This document shows positions 9,514 to 19,033 of a stretch of 33,199 nucleotides of DNA, in pieces. The notes below the pieces were generated by a model. It did no database searches and was not told the DNA's origin. It was given only the letters and a program-made list of their open reading frames with translations. The DNA is from an uncultured Ignavibacteriales bacterium (GTDB lineage Bacteria; Bacteroidota; Ignavibacteria; Ignavibacteriales; Ignavibacteriaceae). The stretch lies in contig CALLZX010000010.1 of assembly GCA_937858935.1 (NCBI GenBank), positions 1 through 33,199 on the forward strand, in the 5' to 3' direction. A program made the position numbers and the translations under genes. The stretch's first letter is position 1, and the number at the start of each line of letters is the position of its first letter.

Positions 9514-9860
9514 AAAATGTGATTGTTTCTGCGGGTAAATATATAGATCATATTCTTTATATAGAAAGATGAAAATAAATCTATTATGATAGCCGGATTA
9601 AATGTTTGCTCTGCGGTATTATCTTTCTTTAGATGTAACTGTTTTTTATTGCTGTTAGTCTGTACACATAATCAAATAATTTCTTTAATTTTAACTACCA
9701 ACTAATATCGTCATACTTCGACTTCGCTCAGTATGACGTTTGAGAATTGAGGATAAATCTTAGTTACTCTGAGCGGAGTCGAAGAGTGATTTATATAAAT
9801 ATGCCTACGTTAAAACACTGGTTGCGTGAGGTGATTATTTGATTAACAAAAATTTTTTTT
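9514..9860. other. Intergenic region between divergent gatB and transporter
   Basis: This 347-base gap carries no convincing gene. It must hold the promoters for the two divergent genes, but I could not assign a clear -33/-7 pair. The only recognisable structure is the inverted repeat at 9709-9784, listed separately. Confidence 0.6.
9709..9784. repeat. Intergenic palindromic repeat (CTTCGACT type)
   Basis: CTTCGACTTCGCTCAG (9716-9731) is repeated in inverted orientation as CTGAGCGGAGTCGAAG (9769-9784), with one mismatch in 16. The left arm is also enclosed by its own stem CGTCATAC (9709-9716) and GTATGACG (9731-9738). Its base composition is more GC-rich than the surrounding spacer. Similar CTTCGACT(C/T)CGCTCAG palindromes are, to my recollection, frequent in intergenic DNA of Bacteroidota genomes. 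Confidence 0.8.
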
Positions 9861-11366
9861 ATGCAGAGAATACAAAAAATAGGATTTGTTGTAGGATTGT
9901 TATCCTTTCTGATAATTCTGGTTTTTTTTAACCCTGATCCCGAAAACCCAAACGTTGGTAAAGTTGCTGCAGTTGCTGTTCTGATGGCAATCTGGTGGAT
10001 TACAGAAGCTCTGCCAATGGCTGCAACATCGTTGGTTCCATTAGTCTTTTTTCCGATGCTTGGCGTTTTATCCGGTTCTGAAATTTCAGGTTCATATATT
10101 AACTCTGTTATCTTTCTGTTTATCGGTGGATTTATGTTAGCTATTGCAATGGAAAATTGGGGATTACATAAACGGATTGCTCTTAAAATTATTTCAATAT
10201 TCGGAGGAACAGCAAATTCAATTTTATTTGGATTTATGTTTTCGGGTGCATTTCTTTCAATGTGGATTTCAAACACTGCAACCGCAGTTATGATGCTACC
10301 GATAGCACTCGCTGTTATCACTAAAATTGAAAATGAATTTGGAAAAGAGGAAACTAAAAATTTTTCCAAATCAGTTTTGCTTGGCATTGCATATTCCTGT
10401 TCAATTGGAGGAATAGCTACTTTAATTGGTACTCCACCAAATTTAGCTTTGGTTAGAATCCATAAAATAGCATTTCCAAATGCACCTCAAATATCTTTTG
10501 GCGATTGGATGCTGCTGGCTTTTCCTATTACAATTATCTTATTAATAATTACAGCAATTCTTTTATCGAAAATAGTTTTCAAATCAAATAGGAACATAAG
10601 AATTGGTAAAGATTTTATAGCAAATGAGTACAAATCACTTGGCGGTTTTTCATTTCCTGAAAAAGTAATTGCAGCCATTTTTAGTATAACTTCTTTTCTG
10701 TGGATATTTAGAACGGATTTAAATCTTGGGTTTATAAAAATCAGCGGCTGGTCTTCAATTTTTTCAGTACCGGATTTTATAGATGACGGAACGATTGCAA
10801 TTACAATGGCTTTTTTACTTTTTATGTTTCCATCAAAAAATGAAAAACAAAAAACTATACTTGCGGCAAATGTTTTTGAGCAAATTCCCTGGGGAATAAT
10901 TCTCCTATTTGGCGGCGGATTTGCATTGGCAACTGCGTTCAGTTCAAGCGGGTTATCGCAATTTATTGGAAACAATTTACGTGGTCTATCACATATTCCG
11001 GTTTTTGTACTGGTTCTAATAATTTGCACGATTATTAATTTTCTGACTGAACTCACGTCCAACACTGCCACAACTCAAATGATTCTCCCTATCCTTGCAT
11101 CAGTTTCGGTTGCTATTGGAATAAACCCATTGATACTTATGATCGCGGCAACATTATCAGCCTCTATGGCATTTATGATGCCTGTTGGAACACCGCCTAA
11201 CACAATCGTGTTTGCTAGTAAGAGATTGAGAATATCAGATATGGCAAAAACAGGATTTGCACTCAATCTCATAAGTGTAATTGTCATTGCACTGCTTGTA
11301 TATTTTATAGGCTCAATAATTTTTGACCTAAATACATTTCCTGATTGGGCTAAAATTCCTCAATAG
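9861..11366 (+). CDS. DASS (SLC13) family anion/sodium symporter
   Basis: This is an inner-membrane transporter of the divalent anion:Na+ symporter family, typically moving C4-dicarboxylates, citrate or sulfate. It is 501 residues with about 11-12 hydrophobic segments. The family's two inverted SNT-type motifs are visible: SNTATAVMMLPIALAV (about residues 138-153) with IGTPPNLALV, and LTSNTATTQMILPILA (about 397-412) with PVGTPPNTIVFAS near the C-terminus. These bind sodium and carboxylate in VcINDY. The N-terminal WWITEALPMAATSL is also characteristic. Start ATG 9861 follows a T-rich tract without a clear Shine-Dalgarno. It stands alone, with no metabolic neighbour revealing the substrate. 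Confidence 0.94.
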   Translation: MQRIQKIGFVVGLLSFLIILVFFNPDPENPNVGKVAAVAVLMAIWWITEALPMAATSLVPLVFFPMLGVLSGSEISGSYINSVIFLFIGGFMLAIAMENWGLHKRIALKIISIFGGTANSILFGFMFSGAFLSMWISNTATAVMMLPIALAVITKIENEFGKEETKNFSKSVLLGIAYSCSIGGIATLIGTPPNLALVRIHKIAFPNAPQISFGDWMLLAFPITIILLIITAILLSKIVFKSNRNIRIGKDFIANEYKSLGGFSFPEKVIAAIFSITSFLWIFRTDLNLGFIKISGWSSIFSVPDFIDDGTIAITMAFLLFMFPSKNEKQKTILAANVFEQIPWGIILLFGGGFALATAFSSSGLSQFIGNNLRGLSHIPVFVLVLIICTIINFLTELTSNTATTQMILPILASVSVAIGINPLILMIAATLSASMAFMMPVGTPPNTIVFASKRLRISDMAKTGFALNLISVIVIALLVYFIGSIIFDLNTFPDWAKIPQ

Positions 11367-11514
11367 AAGGCAGCGGTAATATCCTTTTAGTAGCAGAAAT
11401 GCTCATTTCTTATAATCATTCTGATTTTTAGTATATAATTATTGATAGTTAATTATATGCAATAAAAAATTAGTTTTCTTATATTAGTAACCGATTAATA
11501 AACACTTGGAAAAA

Positions 11515-12591
11515 ATGAATTTTAGAATATCTGTAATTTTATTGCTATTTATTTGTCAGTCGATTTTCGCGCAAACAGCCTCAACATATTTTCCATCTCA
11601 AACAGGTTATAAATGGAATTATGAATCAGTCCCACTTGATTCTCTCAATAATCCGGTAAACGAGCAGAAATTTTTCTCAATCGATTCATTTGCCGTTACC
11701 TCCCAATATAATGGAAAGAATGCAAATGTAGTTTTAAGTAAAACGGGTCCACAAAGCACAATTAACTTTCAACCATATACTGATTCAACATATTACAATT
11801 TTGAATCATCAAATGGATTTGAATATTTTGACCCGGAATTATTTTCCGGATTACTCGGGAATGTTGATACGACTTTAGGAATTAATTTTGTAACGTTTTT
11901 TACTTCATTAAAAGGCTGGTATTCTTATTATCGGTTTTCATCAGGAAACGACATAGAATATCAGATATTTAAAAAAGATACTGTAATTACCGTCAATACG
12001 ATTTCAGCTACTATAAGATTTGAATTAATAGGTAAGAAATTGCAGGATGAATCGTTAAACACAGCAATCGGCATCTTTGACTGCAAAAAGTTTTTATTGG
12101 AAGTTAGAATAAGTTATTTATTGTTAAATATCATTCCAGTAAAAATGTTTGGTGTTGAAAACACAGTTTGGTTAGCTCCGGACAATTGGAAAGTTAAAAG
12201 TTATATCCCAACAACTAATGTTGATCTGTCATATTTAGGATTTCCGGCATTTAAGATTCCCGGATTAGAATCAAATATAACTACACCAATTTCTGGTTTG
12301 GAAGAAAACAATTTTGAATTAATAAATAATTTTAAGCTTTATCAGAATTATCCAAATCCATTTAATCCTAGCACAAAAATTAGTTGGCAGTTACCAGTTG
12401 GCTCAAATGTTAAATTAAAATTATATAACTCTCTTGGGGAAGAATTAGAAACTATTGTAAATCAGTATTTGAGTGAAGGTATTCATTCTAAACTCGTAAC
12501 CCTTGATTCTAAATTCCCTAGCGGAGTATATTTCTATCAACTAAAAGTTGGTAATCAAGTTCAATCAAAAAAAATGATTTTAATCAAATGA
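11515..12591 (+). CDS. Secreted protein with type IX secretion sorting domain
   Basis: This protein of 358 residues starts at ATG 11515 (an in-frame TTG three codons upstream is possible). The signal peptide is MNFRISVILLLFICQSIFAQ. The central region (about residues 25-265) is beta-rich and not recognised; it begins with YFPSQTGYKWNYESVPLDS, which resembles other Ignavibacteria secreted proteins of unknown function. The C-terminal 85 residues are a classical type A sorting domain: FKLYQNYPNPFNPSTKISW, LKLYNSLGEEL, then FPSGVYFYQLKVG and the terminal KKMILIK. Such domains direct proteins through the type IX system to the cell surface or medium, and are normally cleaved. The function of the cargo is unknown. 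Confidence 0.9.
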   Translation: MNFRISVILLLFICQSIFAQTASTYFPSQTGYKWNYESVPLDSLNNPVNEQKFFSIDSFAVTSQYNGKNANVVLSKTGPQSTINFQPYTDSTYYNFESSNGFEYFDPELFSGLLGNVDTTLGINFVTFFTSLKGWYSYYRFSSGNDIEYQIFKKDTVITVNTISATIRFELIGKKLQDESLNTAIGIFDCKKFLLEVRISYLLLNIIPVKMFGVENTVWLAPDNWKVKSYIPTTNVDLSYLGFPAFKIPGLESNITTPISGLEENNFELINNFKLYQNYPNPFNPSTKISWQLPVGSNVKLKLYNSLGEELETIVNQYLSEGIHSKLVTLDSKFPSGVYFYQLKVGNQVQSKKMILIK

Positions 12592-12655
12592 TTACTTTGT
12601 ACTCAGATCGAAAAGTAGAATTAATTAATTTTCCATATACTATTTGGGGATATGA

Positions 12656-14503
12656 ATGTTCAACCACAAATTAATTACAAGACTTTACAATCCAGACACT
12701 CATACAATCGAAGTTCCTACCCGAGAGGAAATAGAGGAGCAGTACAAATGGAATTTAACGGATATTTACAGTTCCGATGAGGAATGGGAAATAGATTTTA
12801 AGTTCGTTGAGGAAAGTATTGTAGGCTATGCCCAATTTGAGGGAAGAATTACAGATTCATCCGTAACTTTATTAGCCTGTCTTAAGTTTGATGAAGAAAT
12901 AGGCATGAAATTAGAAAGATTATATCTTTATTCTATGCTTGCTAAAGACAGTGATATGCGGAACACAAAATATCAGGGTATGGATGACAGAATAAAACAA
13001 ATCTACTCTAAAGTGCTTACAGCAAGTTCATTCATCAAACCTGAACTTCTTAAAACAGATGAAGAAAAATTAATTGGCTTAATTAATTCAAATCCCGATC
13101 TAAAAATTTACAAGCAATCATTTGATGATCTCTTAAGATTTAGAAAACACACACTTGAAAGGGAACAGGAAGAACTACTTGCGATGGCAAGTGAAGTTAC
13201 GCAGATTCCTTACAATACATATTCACTATTTACAAATGCCGATTTAAAATTTCCAAAAGTTAAAGATGAGCTTGGCAACGAATTGGAGATGTCACATTCA
13301 CGATTTTATTCTGCTCTTTATTCTAAAGATAGAAGTTATCGTGAACGCGCATTCAAATCATATTTAAAACCATTTATGGAAAATGTTAATTCTTTTAGTT
13401 CTTTGTTTAATGGAAATTTGAAATCAAATATATTTTATGCTAAGGCAAGGAAATATAATTCAGCTAGAGAAGCTGCACTTTTTAAAAATAACATTCCGAT
13501 TTCTGTTTATGATAATCTTGTTGAAGCAGTAAATAAAAATATTGCACCAATGTATAGATGGGCAGCATTAAAGAAAAAACTGCTCAAAATTGATGAACTT
13601 CATCCTTATGATGTTTACGTTACTTTGTTCGATCAAAAACTTGAGAAAAAATATTCTTATGAAGAATCAAAACAGATAGTAAATGATTCATTGAAAATTA
13701 TGGGTGAAGATTATTTAACTTCACTAAATAAAGCTTTTGACAACAGATGGATTGATGTTTACGAAACAAAAGCAAAAAGAAGCGGAGCATATTCTTCGGG
13801 TACAACATTTGGAGTGCATCCATATGTGTTATTAAACTGGACTGATTTGTTAAACGACGTTTTTACACTTGCGCACGAGATGGGACACAATATGCATTCC
13901 TATTATACGGGTCTGCATCAACCATATAGTTATGCTAATTACTCAATCTTTCTTGCTGAAGTTGCATCAACGTTTAATGAAAATCTTTTGCTTGATCATT
14001 TGATCAAAATTTCTGAATCAAAAGAAGAAAAGCTTTTTTTGTTGGAAAAATATCTTAATAACATTACAACCACTGTTTACAGACAAGTAATGTTTGCTGA
14101 GTTTGAATCACTTACTCATTCCAAAGCTGAAAACGGCGAAGCGTTAACTCCTGATGTTCTGTGCAAACTCTATAAAGACGTTTATCAAAAATATTGGGGA
14201 CCCGAAATGAAAATTGATGAAGAAGAAAGTTTTACCTGGGCACGTGTGCCCCATTTTTATTATAACTTTTATGTTTATCAATATGCAACTGGATTTGCGG
14301 CATCAGAAGCACTTGCATTAAAAGTAAAAGCTGAAGGTGAGCCTGCTGTGCAGAAGTATTTAGATTTTTTAAAAGCAGGAAGTTCTGATTATCCAATTAA
14401 TATTTTGGATAAAGCAGGAGTTAATATGAATTCGCAAGAACCGATCTTAGCGGTAACAACAAAGATGAATCAAATAATTGATGAAATAGAAAACTTAATT
14501 TGA
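12656..14503 (+). CDS. pepF: Oligoendopeptidase F (M3 family)
   Basis: This is a cytoplasmic zinc metallopeptidase that degrades oligopeptides. It has 615 residues, matching PepF. The N-terminal motif VPTREEIEEQYKWNLTDIYSSDEEWE is characteristic, and the active site is HEMGH in TLAHEMGHNMHSYYTG (near residue 407), followed by the third zinc ligand region (LAEVASTFNENLLLDHL, glutamate about 26 residues later). The C-terminal YQYATGFAASEALA and FLKAGSSDYPINILDKAGVNM segments complete the M3 fold. Start is ATG 12656, preceded by GGGGA; a different-frame ATG overlaps four bases upstream and is ignored. It is followed after 17 bases by the IMPDH/GMP reductase-family gene, probably in the same transcript. 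Confidence 0.95.
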   Translation: MFNHKLITRLYNPDTHTIEVPTREEIEEQYKWNLTDIYSSDEEWEIDFKFVEESIVGYAQFEGRITDSSVTLLACLKFDEEIGMKLERLYLYSMLAKDSDMRNTKYQGMDDRIKQIYSKVLTASSFIKPELLKTDEEKLIGLINSNPDLKIYKQSFDDLLRFRKHTLEREQEELLAMASEVTQIPYNTYSLFTNADLKFPKVKDELGNELEMSHSRFYSALYSKDRSYRERAFKSYLKPFMENVNSFSSLFNGNLKSNIFYAKARKYNSAREAALFKNNIPISVYDNLVEAVNKNIAPMYRWAALKKKLLKIDELHPYDVYVTLFDQKLEKKYSYEESKQIVNDSLKIMGEDYLTSLNKAFDNRWIDVYETKAKRSGAYSSGTTFGVHPYVLLNWTDLLNDVFTLAHEMGHNMHSYYTGLHQPYSYANYSIFLAEVASTFNENLLLDHLIKISESKEEKLFLLEKYLNNITTTVYRQVMFAEFESLTHSKAENGEALTPDVLCKLYKDVYQKYWGPEMKIDEEESFTWARVPHFYYNFYVYQYATGFAASEALALKVKAEGEPAVQKYLDFLKAGSSDYPINILDKAGVNMNSQEPILAVTTKMNQIIDEIENLI

Positions 14504-14520
14504 ACAAATACAGGATATAA

Positions 14521-15534
14521 ATGAAAGTATACACTAAGGTTGAACTAAATGAGTTCAATCAATCTTTAACTTATGATGATATCAGTCTAATACCTACAGA
14601 GGTATCCAGAATAAAATCTAGAACAGAAGCATCAACCAATTGCACTTTTCTTGGATTAAAACTTAATGTACCTGTAATTTCAAGTCCGATGGATTCTGTA
14701 ACCGGGATTGAAATGGCAAAAGAATTGTCAAATCTTGGCAGTCTGGGAATTTTAAATCGATTTGATTCTTCTCTCGATGCAGTATTAAATTCGAAAAACG
14801 GAAAAGGAATAAAAGCTGTTTCCATAGCATTGAATTCCAATTTAAAGACTATTGAAAAAATTGCTGAGAAAAACTATTTAATTTGTATTGATACTGCTAA
14901 TGCAAACAACAAAGAAGTTTTAAAAAAGACTGAAATGATCAAAAAGAAATTTGATGTTCAAGTTATTATTGGAAACATTGCCCACGGAGGCAGTCTTCAA
15001 CAACTTGAAAATGCTGGTGCAGATGCAGTGCGTGTTGGAATCGGCAGCGGAAGTGTCTGCACAACATCAATACAAACCGGAATTGGAATTGGACAAGTAT
15101 CATCATTGTTAAATATTTTATTTGCCAGAAAAAATAAAAAATTAAAAATAAAAATTATTGCAGATGGCGGAGTTAAAAGTCCTGGCGATGTAGCAAAAGC
15201 AATTGCATTAGGAGCTGATGTTGTAATGTTAGGAAGAATGTTATCAGGAACTAGAGAAACGCCGGGTGAGGTAATAAAATATAACGGACAACTCTGGAAA
15301 AAATATCGTGGTTCTGCTTCGTTTGGAGTAAAAATGCGCAATGAGTTTATTGAAGGCGAAGAAACTATGGTTGCCTATAAGGGAGCAGTAAAAAGTGTTA
15401 TTGATGGGATATCTGATGGATTAAAAAGTTCTATGAGTTATATGAACTGTTTAAATTTAGAAGAACTTAGAAAAACTGAAACTTTTGCAATACTAAGCAA
15501 CAGTTCATATTTAGAACGTCTGCCAAGAATGTAA
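14521..15534 (+). CDS. IMP dehydrogenase/GMP reductase family protein, CBS-less
   Basis: This 337-residue TIM-barrel enzyme is of the IMPDH/GMPR family (PF00478). Visible features are [14 protein letters not shown] at the N-terminus, the [13 protein letters not shown] substrate loop, the catalytic cysteine C180 in [17 protein letters not shown], and [25 protein letters not shown]. It is too short to hold the paired CBS domains of typical IMPDH (about 490 residues), which makes GMP reductase activity (GMP to IMP, NADPH-dependent) the more likely one. However, the usual CTTR is CTTS and GPGS is GSGS here, so the reaction is not certain. It follows pepF by 17 bases and is closed by a terminator. 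No purine genes lie nearby. Confidence 0.85.
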   Translation: MKVYTKVELNEFNQSLTYDDISLIPTEVSRIKSRTEASTNCTFLGLKLNVPVISSPMDSVTGIEMAKELSNLGSLGILNRFDSSLDAVLNSKNGKGIKAVSIALNSNLKTIEKIAEKNYLICIDTANANNKEVLKKTEMIKKKFDVQVIIGNIAHGGSLQQLENAGADAVRVGIGSGSVCTTSIQTGIGIGQVSSLLNILFARKNKKLKIKIIADGGVKSPGDVAKAIALGADVVMLGRMLSGTRETPGEVIKYNGQLWKKYRGSASFGVKMRNEFIEGEETMVAYKGAVKSVIDGISDGLKSSMSYMNCLNLEELRKTETFAILSNSSYLERLPRM

Positions 15535-15558
15535 TATTAATCTTAAGCTGAAATTCTT

Positions 15559-15583
15559 AAACCGGACTAGTTCCGGTTTTTTT
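15559..15583 (+). terminator. Rho-independent terminator after IMPDH/GMPR gene
   Basis: Stem AAACCGGA / TCCGGTTT with loop CTAGT, followed by TTTT on the plus strand. It ends at the stop codon of the convergent copA gene. Confidence 0.85.
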
Positions 15584-17816
15584 ATAACTTTGCTTTTTTT
15601 AACCTAAGTGAGTTGCTGATCACAGACACAGAACTAAGTGACATTGCTAAAGCTGCAAACATAGGATTTAGTAATCCAGTTGCTGCTAAAGGGATTCCGA
15701 TAACATTATAAATAAATGCCCAGAATAAATTCTGTTTTATAACTGCTATTGTTCGCTTGGAAAGTTTAATTGATTTTACAACTCCACTCAAATCACCACT
15801 AATCAAAACAACATCAGCACTGTCAATCGCAATATCAGTTCCATTTCCAATTGCTATTCCTACATTACTTTGAACAAGTGCTGGAGCATCATTAATCCCA
15901 TCACCAACCATAATTACCTTTTTCCCTTCCTCCTGAAGTTTTTTTACTTTACCTGATTTATGGTTGGGCATAACGCCGGATTCATACTTTATAATCCCTG
16001 TTATAGTGGAAATATATTTTGTTACGTTTTCATTATCACCAGAAAGTAAAATTGGTTCTAATTCCATTTCTTTGATTTGCTTGATCACTTCTGCCGAATT
16101 GCTTTTCACTGAATCAATAACTGAAACAAAACCCTTTATATTCCCATCAATTGCCAGAAAAACTATAGAAGAATTATAAACCAAATCTTTCTTTACCTCG
16201 GCCTTTAGAATGTTAATATCGATTTTATTTTCAAGCATAAAGGATTCATTGCCAGCTAATAATATTTTGTTATCAGTTCTCCCTTTGATGCCTTTGCCTG
16301 GTTTATTTTCAAAGTCTGGAATCAAAATAGGAGAAATACTTTTCATGTTGGCAAACTCAGTAATAGCCGTTGCAATCGGATGCTCAGACTTGCTTTCAAG
16401 TGATGACAACACTGATAAAAATTCATCTTCTGAAATTTGTTTAACAATAATATTTTTTACGGATAATTTCCCTTCAGTAATAGTTCCGGTTTTATCAAAA
16501 ACAATTGTATCAGATCGATGAAGTTCTTCTAAACTTTCTCCACTCTTAAACAAGATTCCATTTTGTGCGGCCTTTCCCATTCCAACAATTAACGCCGTTG
16601 GTGTTGCTAATCCAAGTGCGCAGGGGCAGGCGATTATAAGCACTGCAACAAAATTCATTATTGCAATACTAAAATCATCTGGTTTAATAATCATCCAGAT
16701 GAAAAATGTAACTATTGCAATAAGCACTACAACAGGGACGAAGATCGATGCTACTTTATCCGCAAGATTTTGGATTGGAGCTTTTGATCCTTGTGCTTCT
16801 TCAACTAACTTTATTATTTGCCCAAGAACTGAATTTTTTCCGATAGTAGATATTTCGAATTCAAAATAACCTGTAATATTTATTGTCCCACCTATTACTT
16901 TAGAACCGATAATCTTTTCGACGGGTATACTCTCACCGGTTATCATTGCCTCATTTACGGAGGATGCGCCAGAGGTGATAATTCCATCCGCTGGTATTTT
17001 GCTACCGGGTTTAATCACGATTATATCGCCAGGCTTCAATTCATCTATCTGCCTTTCAATTTCGCGATTTTGTTCTTTCACAATTGCAGTTTTCGGCTGT
17101 AGTTCAATTAATTTTTTTATCGCAGAACCAGTTTTTGATTTGGCTCTACTTTCCAACCACCGGCCTAAAAGTATAAGAGTTATGATTACCGCCGTAGTAT
17201 CATAATATACATGGTTGTTATGTTTAGAATGTGGAAATATTTCCGGGAATAATGTAATCATCAAACTGAATACAAAAGCAGCACCCGTACCTATTGCAAC
17301 TAATGAATTCATATCAGCAGAAAAATGCTTTAAGTTATTCCAGAATATTTTATAGAATCTTTTCCCTGAAACAAAAAGTACCGGGGTTGTTAATATCAAA
17401 AGTGTTTTATTTATCTGATCAATGTTTAAGAAATTATTAAGGAAAAAACTTTCCCACATCATTCCCATGTTAATAATCAAAATAGGAATCGTCAGCACAA
17501 CAGCAAATATTAAATCACTTTTAAGTTCATTAAGATGCGAATCAACATAGTTAGTTTTTTCTTGCGGGGGATTATTTTTTTTTTGTAGAATTGTTAAATC
17601 TATCTTATAACCAATATCTTCTACTGTTGCTGCAATTTCATTCAAATCAACTTGAGAAGGATCATATTCTAATGTGACTTTTTCTGTAGCTAAATTTACG
17701 TTAACCGCAGAAACTCCTTCAAATTTTGTGATAGCTTTTTCAACTCGTGCAACACAACTTGCGCAAGTCATCCCTTCAACTGGCAACGAAATTTTTTCTG
17801 CTAAAATCTGTTTCAT
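15582..17816 (-). CDS. copA: Copper-translocating P-type ATPase
   Basis: This inner-membrane P1B-1 ATPase exports Cu(I) from the cytoplasm. It has 744 residues. One N-terminal heavy-metal domain carries GMTCASC (C18, C21). Eight membrane segments are expected; the transport site CPC is in IACPCALGLATPTALIVG. The actuator TGES (MITGESIPVEK), phosphorylation motif DKTGTITEG, nucleotide-binding EHPIATAI and hinge GDGINDAPALVQ are all intact. The last helices show YNVIGIP and MSLSSVSVISN, the Cu(I)-subgroup signature. It lies nine bases downstream of the small copper-chaperone gene in a two-gene unit. No CueR- or CsoR-type regulator is visible beside it. Confidence 0.96.
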   Translation of the reverse strand: MKQILAEKISLPVEGMTCASCVARVEKAITKFEGVSAVNVNLATEKVTLEYDPSQVDLNEIAATVEDIGYKIDLTILQKKNNPPQEKTNYVDSHLNELKSDLIFAVVLTIPILIINMGMMWESFFLNNFLNIDQINKTLLILTTPVLFVSGKRFYKIFWNNLKHFSADMNSLVAIGTGAAFVFSLMITLFPEIFPHSKHNNHVYYDTTAVIITLILLGRWLESRAKSKTGSAIKKLIELQPKTAIVKEQNREIERQIDELKPGDIIVIKPGSKIPADGIITSGASSVNEAMITGESIPVEKIIGSKVIGGTINITGYFEFEISTIGKNSVLGQIIKLVEEAQGSKAPIQNLADKVASIFVPVVVLIAIVTFFIWMIIKPDDFSIAIMNFVAVLIIACPCALGLATPTALIVGMGKAAQNGILFKSGESLEELHRSDTIVFDKTGTITEGKLSVKNIIVKQISEDEFLSVLSSLESKSEHPIATAITEFANMKSISPILIPDFENKPGKGIKGRTDNKILLAGNESFMLENKIDINILKAEVKKDLVYNSSIVFLAIDGNIKGFVSVIDSVKSNSAEVIKQIKEMELEPILLSGDNENVTKYISTITGIIKYESGVMPNHKSGKVKKLQEEGKKVIMVGDGINDAPALVQSNVGIAIGNGTDIAIDSADVVLISGDLSGVVKSIKLSKRTIAVIKQNLFWAFIYNVIGIPLAATGLLNPMFAALAMSLSSVSVISNSLRLKKAKL

Positions 17817-17825
17817 TTTAAACTA

Positions 17826-18023
17826 TTATTTAACGACAACAAATCCTGCATCTACAATGGCCTTCTGAATATTTTTTTCGCTTACTTTATTTTCATCATA
17901 TTCCACTAATGCTTCACCAATTTTCACTTCAAGATTCTGAACATCTAGCTTTTGAATTTCCTTTTTCACTGCCATTACACAATGTTGACAAGACATTCCA
18001 TCAATTATTATGACTGTTTTCAT
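17826..18023 (-). CDS. copZ: CopZ-like heavy-metal-associated domain protein
   Basis: This is a 65-residue single HMA domain (ferredoxin-like fold), the size of a free copper chaperone. The metal site is GMSCQHC (C12 and C15), followed by VMAVKKEI, and the C-terminal half ends AIVDAGFVVVK. It presumably hands Cu(I) to the adjacent CopA. Start is ATG 18023. It is the first gene of the copZ-copA unit, with a 9-base spacing. A role with other soft metals cannot be excluded, but the MxCxxC site and the Cu(I)-type ATPase partner point to copper. Confidence 0.9.
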   Translation of the reverse strand: MKTVIIIDGMSCQHCVMAVKKEIQKLDVQNLEVKIGEALVEYDENKVSEKNIQKAIVDAGFVVVK

Positions 18024-18133
18024 ATTTCTCGAGTTTTGTTTTCAATAAATTTTATTTTATAAATATAATAAACGATTTAGCGATTAAATTAAACATACAA
18101 CACACGATAAAATAAATTTTTCTGAGTAAGAAG

Positions 18134-18475
18134 TTAAGATTTGTGTTTAATTATCAGTGTTTTTGGTGAGTGCGATTTTTTTTTGAGTGATTTTTGGGAT
18201 TTCTGGTTAACATTAATATCTGAGCTGGGGGTATATACTTCAAATTTTGGGTTTTGTTTAACAGATTCTTTCAATTTTTCAGATTCTGAATTTTTTATGG
18301 AGTCCTGAATGACCTCAGTTTTCTGTGTTTCTATTTTTTTTGATTCATACTTCGGTTTAGGTAGTTCTTTTAATTTGGACTTTGTCCTGTATCCCAAATA
18401 GGAAAAAAGGAAAATAATCGCACTTAACGCGATAAAAAATAAAAGTGCCAATTGTATAATTTCAATAAGCTGCAA
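18134..18475 (-). CDS. Small membrane-anchored basic protein of unknown function
   Basis: No family is recognised. I prefer the TTG start at 18475 because GGAGAG lies about eight bases upstream; the frame is open to 18547, where another TTG would give 137 residues. The 113-residue product has one membrane helix (about residues 7-25, IQLALLFFIALSAIIFLFSYL), then a cytoplasmic, low-complexity tail rich in Lys, Ser, Glu and Gln (KPKYESKKIETQKTE, SQKSLKKKSHSPKT) ending IIKHKS. The tail looks disordered and strongly basic near its end, and could bind DNA, RNA or a membrane. It is divergent from the HU gene and lies upstream of copZ with a 110-base gap; no functional tie is shown. Confidence 0.6.
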   Translation of the reverse strand: MQLIEIIQLALLFFIALSAIIFLFSYLGYRTKSKLKELPKPKYESKKIETQKTEVIQDSIKNSESEKLKESVKQNPKFEVYTPSSDINVNQKSQKSLKKKSHSPKTLIIKHKS

Positions 18476-18727
18476 AATTCTCTCTCCGATATGCCTGTTT
18501 ATATTCAATACGCGTACCACTAAAAAATAGTTAAAAATTGTAGACAAAAAGATATTTACCGCTCTGATTCAGAGAATTCTATCCAAAATGAGATAATAAT
18601 GCCATTTCATATTGCTTAAGTGTTTTCTAATATATTATAAAATAAGCAGTTAGGTTGATTTTAGCACAAATCTTTGATAATTTTCCCGGCCAAAATAAAT
18701 AGACATTATTAATTATTAAGGTTTTAA

Positions 18728-19027
18728 ATGACAAAGGCTGATATTGTAGATAAAGTTGCTGCAGGAACTGGGCTTACTAAGCTTGAAACGGAAGCTATAA
18801 TTGAAGGATTTTTTTCAACAGTAATTGAAGCTCTTAAAGAAGGTCGTGGAATTGAAATACGTGGTTTCGGCAGTTATAAGGTTAAAAAGAAAAATGCCAG
18901 AAATGCTCGTAATCCTAAAACTGGTGAAAAGGTTTTTGTTGATGAACATTTTGTACCTACATTTAAGTTTTCAAAAGAATTTAAAGATATTGTTAATGTT
19001 GGAATGAGCGAAAAGAGGAAAGGTTAA
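18728..19027 (+). CDS. HU/IHF family DNA-binding protein
   Basis: This is a 99-residue histone-like protein that bends and compacts DNA as a dimer. The family pattern is complete: TKADIVDKVAAGTGLTKLETEAIIEGFFSTVIEALKEG for the helical dimer core, IEIRGFGSYKVKKKNARNARNPKTGEKV for the beta arms with the signature GFGSF-like motif, and FKFSKEFKDIVN at the end. Start is ATG. The next gene starts six bases after its stop, so it leads a three-gene unit with the zinc-ribbon/TPR protein and the COX24-like protein. HU and IHF subtypes cannot be separated by eye. Confidence 0.95.
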   Translation: MTKADIVDKVAAGTGLTKLETEAIIEGFFSTVIEALKEGRGIEIRGFGSYKVKKKNARNARNPKTGEKVFVDEHFVPTFKFSKEFKDIVNVGMSEKRKG

Positions 19028-19033
19028 TTCTAA

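Noticed and set aside
9791-11287. Long minus-strand open frames opposite the DASS transporter gene
   Set aside because: They are antisense shadows of a clear transporter with conserved motifs; their translations are rich in N, I and P and resemble no family.
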